From: Candidatus Bathyarchaeota archaeon
GTDB lineage: Archaea; Thermoproteota; Bathyarchaeia; Bathyarchaeales; Bathycorpusculaceae
NCBI GenBank assembly: GCA_030627225.1
Contig: DAOUSM010000023.1
Location: 1 to 9,044 of the forward strand
Direction of reading: 5' to 3'
Length of the DNA: 9,044 nucleotides
Shown: positions 5,865 to 9,044 of the stretch, one piece after another
How positions within the stretch are numbered: position 1 is the stretch's first letter
How the letters are laid out: the number at the start of each line of letters is the position of its first letter
Notes under the pieces: generated by a model
What the model was told of the DNA's origin: nothing
The model's database searches: none
Seen by the model: the letters and a program-made list of their open reading frames with translations, nothing else
Translations under genes and position numbers: made by a program

Positions 5865-5969
5865 ATTTATCCCGAAATATAAGAGGCGTTAACTCCTTTT
5901 AGAATTTACGTATTTTGATATATTTCTGGTTGGAAGTGGTTTAATATAAGCACTTCAAGAGGAATACGC
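5865..5969. promoter_or_regulatory. Divergent promoter region: B2-A1-A2 operon and membrane zinc-ribbon gene
   Basis: This roughly 105-base divergent gap is AT-rich. On the + strand TTTTGATATATTTC (5913-5926) would place a start near 5946, just ahead of the ribosome-binding site AAGAGGA (5957-5963). A second box, TTTAATATAA (5940-5949), would give a leaderless start at 5970 or so. On the - strand CTTATATTTC (5874-5883) fits a leaderless B2 transcript. AAAAGGAG on the - strand (rc of 5893-5900) resembles a ribosome-binding site but has no start codon at the right distance. Confidence 0.4.
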
Positions 5970-6599
5970 TTGGCTAGAAAGGGAATTTTCATATGGCTCT
6001 TCAGCGCCCTAACCTTCATAGCACTCATACACTTAGTTGAAGCAATTTCCGTCCTAGTCTTTAACAACCAAATCAAACTTCTTCAGCTATACCCGTTCAC
6101 AAACGAGAAACTGCAAGCTATAACGCCAACCATGTATTTTTGGGGAAGCGCCATCGCAACTTTAATTCTCTGGGGAATCACATGCCTCATAGCCTTTGAA
6201 AACCCTGTGGAAACCTTCCTAAACAAGATGCTTTCAGACGCAAAAAAACAAAGCACCGTTGAAGCCCAAATGTTAGAGACAAAAAGTGAATTACTTGATG
6301 CAATGAACGAGACGGTGGAAATGAACAATACGCTTCTAGCACAGGTTAAGGACATAATATACAACATAAGAACAGAAGTTAAAGAAATCCAACCATTAAA
6401 CGAGAACGTCGAGAAACTAAAAACCGAGTTAAGCCACTTAAAAAGGGAAATCAAAAAGTTTGAAGAAAACATTAAGCATCCAAAAAAATGTCCAACCTGT
6501 GGAAAACCAATACTACCAGAATTCAAACTCTGCCCATACTGTGGTGAGAACATAAAACTGTTGCCAGAAACAGTGATCGCATTACAGAATTACAAGTGA
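5970..6599 (+). CDS. Two-pass membrane protein with coiled coil and C-terminal zinc ribbon
   Basis: A 209-residue protein of unknown function with a clear layout. The first hydrophobic segment is residues 6-31 (IFIWLFSALTFIALIHLVEA). The second is 54-76 (MYFWGSAIATLILWGITCLI). They are joined by a short loop of about 23 residues. A long charged helix (about 90-170) with heptad-like leucine/isoleucine spacing predicts a coiled coil. The C-terminus carries a CPTCG...CPYCG zinc ribbon with cysteines at 174, 177, 188 and 191. The short basic start and the loop suggest that both ends are cytoplasmic. The start is TTG at 5970 with AAGAGGA six bases upstream. Similar membrane/coiled-coil/zinc-ribbon proteins are common in archaea and generally uncharacterised. 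A role as a membrane scaffold or sensor is a guess. It is divergent from the B2 operon and convergent with gatE, eight bases apart. Confidence 0.85.
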   Translation: MARKGIFIWLFSALTFIALIHLVEAISVLVFNNQIKLLQLYPFTNEKLQAITPTMYFWGSAIATLILWGITCLIAFENPVETFLNKMLSDAKKQSTVEAQMLETKSELLDAMNETVEMNNTLLAQVKDIIYNIRTEVKEIQPLNENVEKLKTELSHLKREIKKFEENIKHPKKCPTCGKPILPEFKLCPYCGENIKLLPETVIALQNYK

Positions 6600-6607
6600 A
6601 ATATCCT

Positions 6608-8518
6608 TCACTCCAAAAGTTCTTTCAGTTTTTCTTTTAATATCTTGCTGGCTACGGCAGCGTTCACTCTGCCCCGCAGATTTCTCATAATGATGCCCAT
6701 AAGAATGCCGAAACTATTTTCACCTCTCTCTTGAATCAAGCTTCTGTTGTCTTCAATCATCTTTTCAACAAACGCCCTAAGCTCATCTTCGGAAATAACT
6801 TTCAAACCAAGGTTGTTAATCGCTTCTTGAATGCCTTTGTTCTCGTGCTTTGACAGCCAAACGACTATGTCTGGTATAGCCTCTTTCGTCAATTCTCCAG
6901 AGCTTATTTTGCTGAAAATTTCTCGCATTTTGTTTTCTGAAACCTTATCAATCTGAACACCGTCACGTTTTAATGCCTTTAAAGTTTCGGTTAAAAACAC
7001 AGCCACAGTTGTCGGTGAAACTTTGCTCTCTTTCACAATAGTTTCAAACAGTTCATCGTATTCGGAATCCAAAATTTGCCTAGCTAATTTTTGATTTAGC
7101 TTACACTCCTTCATCAAACGTTCAAATTTTCGTTCAGGCGGTTCTGGCAATTGAGAACTAATTCTTCTTACGTAGTCTTCTGTTATCTGTATCGGCGGGA
7201 TGTCTGTTTCCGGATACATTCTTGCCGCTCCAGGCCTCGGCCTCATGTAACGTGTTGTTCCATCAGGGTTGGGTCCTCGGGTTTCTTCCGGCACACCTCT
7301 CATGGCTTCTCGGGCCCTTTCCACAACAGCCTTTAACGCGTCCCCAGCATTTTCTGGGTTGTCTGCAACAAATACCAAGGCGTCGTGTTCTTCCGCTTTG
7401 ACGGCTTTTCTCAGCTTTTCCACTTCTTCTCCTGTTATCCCGTAGGCTGGCAGTTCGTCAGTGTGAAATATTCCGCCAACTCTTCCCCAGAACCGTGCTC
7501 TGTCAGCCATCTCTGTTCCTAAACGAAAACCTGGCATCAACTCACGTTTAAGAAAACCCTTGAATTTTGGAAGCTTCACGGCTAGGACCTGCATGTTTTT
7601 GTCTAATGCTTTGCGGATAACCTTACATTTTGTCTGCTTAAAAACGTCTGTCACGTTAAAAAATTCCTCTTTTATGTCCTCTTCTTTTACCCCGCTTTCT
7701 CTCAGTTCTTCGCTTATTTTTATAAGGTTCAATTGACGTTGAACCTCATATTCCACAACAAGGGGGAGCAGTTCAAGTTCCTGAACTCCCTTAATTTCTA
7801 TTAGTGCACCGTTGGGAATTGATATGTTTATGTCTTGGCGGATTGTGCCTAAGCCTCGCTTAACTTTTCCAGTAGCCCTCAAAATTCTTCCTATCGCTAA
7901 TGCGACTTCTCCAGCTTCCTTAGGTGAATTTATGACTGGCGCTGTTGTAACCTCTATTAATGGTATGCCTAAACGGTCTATGCGATAATGTATTATGTTG
8001 CCTTCTTGACCCATTTTTCTCGCTGCATCTTCCTCTAGGCTTACATGCTGAATAGGCACAGTTTTTTCTCCAACCTTTACTTCACCGTTTAGGGCTATTA
8101 CGCATGTTCTCTGGAAGCCCGTGGTGTTTGAGCCGTCTATGACAGTCTTACGCATCACATGGATTTCGTTAACAGGCTTGGCGTTCATCATCAAGGCTGC
8201 CTTTAAGGTTATTTCAACAGCTTCCATGTTTAACGGATGCGGTGGCTCCTCATCCATCTCAACAAGGCATGAAGTTCGCCTATTCGCCTCGTAGAGAATT
8301 TTTACTCCTTTTTGAAATTCAAAGTAGGCTGCAGGGTCTATTTGGCCTAGCTCGCTTTGTGTTGGCCGAAGCCTACGTAGAAAAGTGATTTCCGGTTCTT
8401 CTTTGAAAAGCTCTGGTTTGCAGTTGCAGAACAACTTTGCAGAAGTGTCCAGTTGCTGGTGGATTTCTAAGCCAACCTTCAACCCGATTTTCTTATAATC
8501 TATTTTCAAACACTTCAC
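6608..8518 (-). CDS. gatE: Glu-tRNA(Gln) amidotransferase subunit E
   Basis: A full-length 636-residue GatE, the normal size. GatE binds Glu-tRNA(Gln), activates the glutamate with ATP and accepts ammonia channelled from GatD, giving Gln-tRNA(Gln) in archaea without a suitable glutaminyl-tRNA synthetase. Signature stretches are VGLEIHQQLDT (15-25), CNC near the start (31-33), MDEEPPHPLN (88-97), GFQRT (134-138), HVSLEEDAAR (158-167), GTIRQDINISI (224-234) and RMYPETDIPP (433-442). The region from about 290 to 410 is the AspRS-like GAD insert that separates GatE from bacterial GatB. Residues of about 500-634 are the helical YqeY-like tRNA-binding tail, ending in LMGIIMRNLRGRV. The GTG start overlaps the gatD stop as GTGA, so the two subunits are co-translated. 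No defects are seen. Confidence 0.98.
   Translation of the reverse strand: MKCLKIDYKKIGLKVGLEIHQQLDTSAKLFCNCKPELFKEEPEITFLRRLRPTQSELGQIDPAAYFEFQKGVKILYEANRRTSCLVEMDEEPPHPLNMEAVEITLKAALMMNAKPVNEIHVMRKTVIDGSNTTGFQRTCVIALNGEVKVGEKTVPIQHVSLEEDAARKMGQEGNIIHYRIDRLGIPLIEVTTAPVINSPKEAGEVALAIGRILRATGKVKRGLGTIRQDINISIPNGALIEIKGVQELELLPLVVEYEVQRQLNLIKISEELRESGVKEEDIKEEFFNVTDVFKQTKCKVIRKALDKNMQVLAVKLPKFKGFLKRELMPGFRLGTEMADRARFWGRVGGIFHTDELPAYGITGEEVEKLRKAVKAEEHDALVFVADNPENAGDALKAVVERAREAMRGVPEETRGPNPDGTTRYMRPRPGAARMYPETDIPPIQITEDYVRRISSQLPEPPERKFERLMKECKLNQKLARQILDSEYDELFETIVKESKVSPTTVAVFLTETLKALKRDGVQIDKVSENKMREIFSKISSGELTKEAIPDIVVWLSKHENKGIQEAINNLGLKVISEDELRAFVEKMIEDNRSLIQERGENSFGILMGIIMRNLRGRVNAAVASKILKEKLKELLE
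6629..6638 (+). terminator. Possible T-tract terminator after the membrane zinc-ribbon gene
   Basis: TTTTTCTTTT begins 30 bases after the stop of the + strand gene and lies inside the 3' end of gatE. It fits the archaeal T-tract pattern of intrinsic termination. On the - strand it encodes Lys-Glu-Lys of the GatE tail, so coincidence is possible. Confidence 0.22.
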
Positions 8519-9044
8519 CCTTCAACGCCTATTTTCTCAGGAAGAGTTCGCGGTGAAAACTCCCCCGCAATGTTTGTTTTCAAGAGTTTTTTGGCTTCTC
8601 TTACATCTTGGGTTTGTCCAAAAATCCACATGAGCTTGACTGCAGCTGTTTCTGGAAGCATGTCCTCCAAAGGGATTACGCCTAAAGCCAACAAATCGCG
8701 GCCTTGATCATAAACATTCATGTTTACTCGTCCCCAAATGCACTGGGAAGTCATAGCCACTATCACATCGTGTTCTACGGCTTTTCTTATCGCCTCAAAA
8801 CAGTATCTGCCCACATGCCCTAAACCTGTTCCTTCAAGAACTATGCCCCTATAGCCTTTTTCCACATACCAATCGATTACTGCTGGGTTCATGCCTGGAT
8901 AAAACTTTATTAATGCAACTTTTTCGTTGAATTCAGGCTTTAGCACAAGTTTTCTCGCTGGGTTGCGTTTGCGATAGTCTTCTATAAGCATGGTTATTTT
9001 CTGGTCATGCATCCTTGCCATGGGCGATGCATTCACGGATTTGA
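8515..9044 (-). CDS. gatD: Glu-tRNA(Gln) amidotransferase subunit D, C-terminal part (5' end outside window)
   Basis: This is the C-terminal 175 or so residues of GatD, the asparaginase-like subunit that releases ammonia from glutamine (or asparagine) for GatE. The frame stays open to the window edge, so the gene continues beyond 9044. An internal GTG at 9036 should not be taken as the start. Full GatD is about 430 residues, and the catalytic threonines lie upstream. Diagnostic segments are VALIKFYPGMNP, GIVLEGTGLGHVG, MTSQCIWGRVNMNVYDQGR and EDMLPETAAVKLMW, which match the C-terminal asparaginase subdomain of GatD, including the GTGLGH and SQC motifs. It is the first gene of the gatDE pair in view and overlaps gatE by four bases. 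Confidence 0.96.
   Translation of the reverse strand, partial: KSVNASPMARMHDQKITMLIEDYRKRNPARKLVLKPEFNEKVALIKFYPGMNPAVIDWYVEKGYRGIVLEGTGLGHVGRYCFEAIRKAVEHDVIVAMTSQCIWGRVNMNVYDQGRDLLALGVIPLEDMLPETAAVKLMWIFGQTQDVREAKKLLKTNIAGEFSPRTLPEKIGVEG

Noticed and set aside
6083..6553. 156-codon - strand open frame under the membrane zinc-ribbon gene
   Set aside because: The + strand frame has membrane segments, a coiled coil, a CxxC pair and a ribosome-binding site. The - frame has none of these.
8515..9036. Treating the internal GTG at 9036 as the gatD start
   Set aside because: The frame is open to the window edge, and GatD needs an upstream catalytic domain, so the gene is cut by the window.

Overview
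The window is archaeal chromosomal DNA. The clearest markers are the two subunits of the archaea-only Glu-tRNA(Gln) amidotransferase (GatD and GatE) and a NurA nuclease/HerA helicase pair. Gene starts and promoters fit: TTG and GTG starts are frequent, GGTG/GAGG ribosome-binding sites sit a few bases upstream, and AT-rich TATA-like boxes lie in the short divergent intergenic regions. Base composition is moderately AT-rich. An uncultured Thermoproteota-type lineage such as Bathyarchaeia would fit, but this is an impression from protein style, not a result.

Left part (1-1337, + strand): the 3' end of an ABC exporter gene, a 368-base stretch without an intact gene, then a NUDIX hydrolase gene. 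The intergenic stretch holds a frameshifted, truncated remnant of a second, different ABC ATPase gene on the - strand.

Middle (1321-5969): nurA and herA form a two-gene - strand operon with a 4-base overlap. It is divergent from a small + strand gene (B1), and both share an AT-rich, self-complementary TATA box. Convergent to B1 lies a tightly packed - strand three-gene operon (B2, A1, A2). B1, B2, A1 and A2 are the most interesting part of the window. All four appear to carry a short N-terminal beta-beta-alpha module followed by a C-terminal winged-helix-like region. They fall into two paralogous pairs (B1/B2 and A1/A2). I do not recognise them as a named family. They look like a lineage-specific set of DNA-binding or partner proteins packed beside NurA-HerA.

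Right part (5970-9044): divergent from the B2-A1-A2 operon is a + strand gene for a two-pass membrane protein with a coiled coil and a C-terminal zinc ribbon. It converges on the gatD-gatE operon (- strand, 4-base overlap), which makes Gln-tRNA(Gln) by amidating mischarged Glu-tRNA(Gln). gatD runs off the right edge.

I see no tRNA or rRNA gene, CRISPR array, insertion sequence or integrase. Functional links between NurA-HerA and the paralog cluster are inferred only from proximity and shared promoters.
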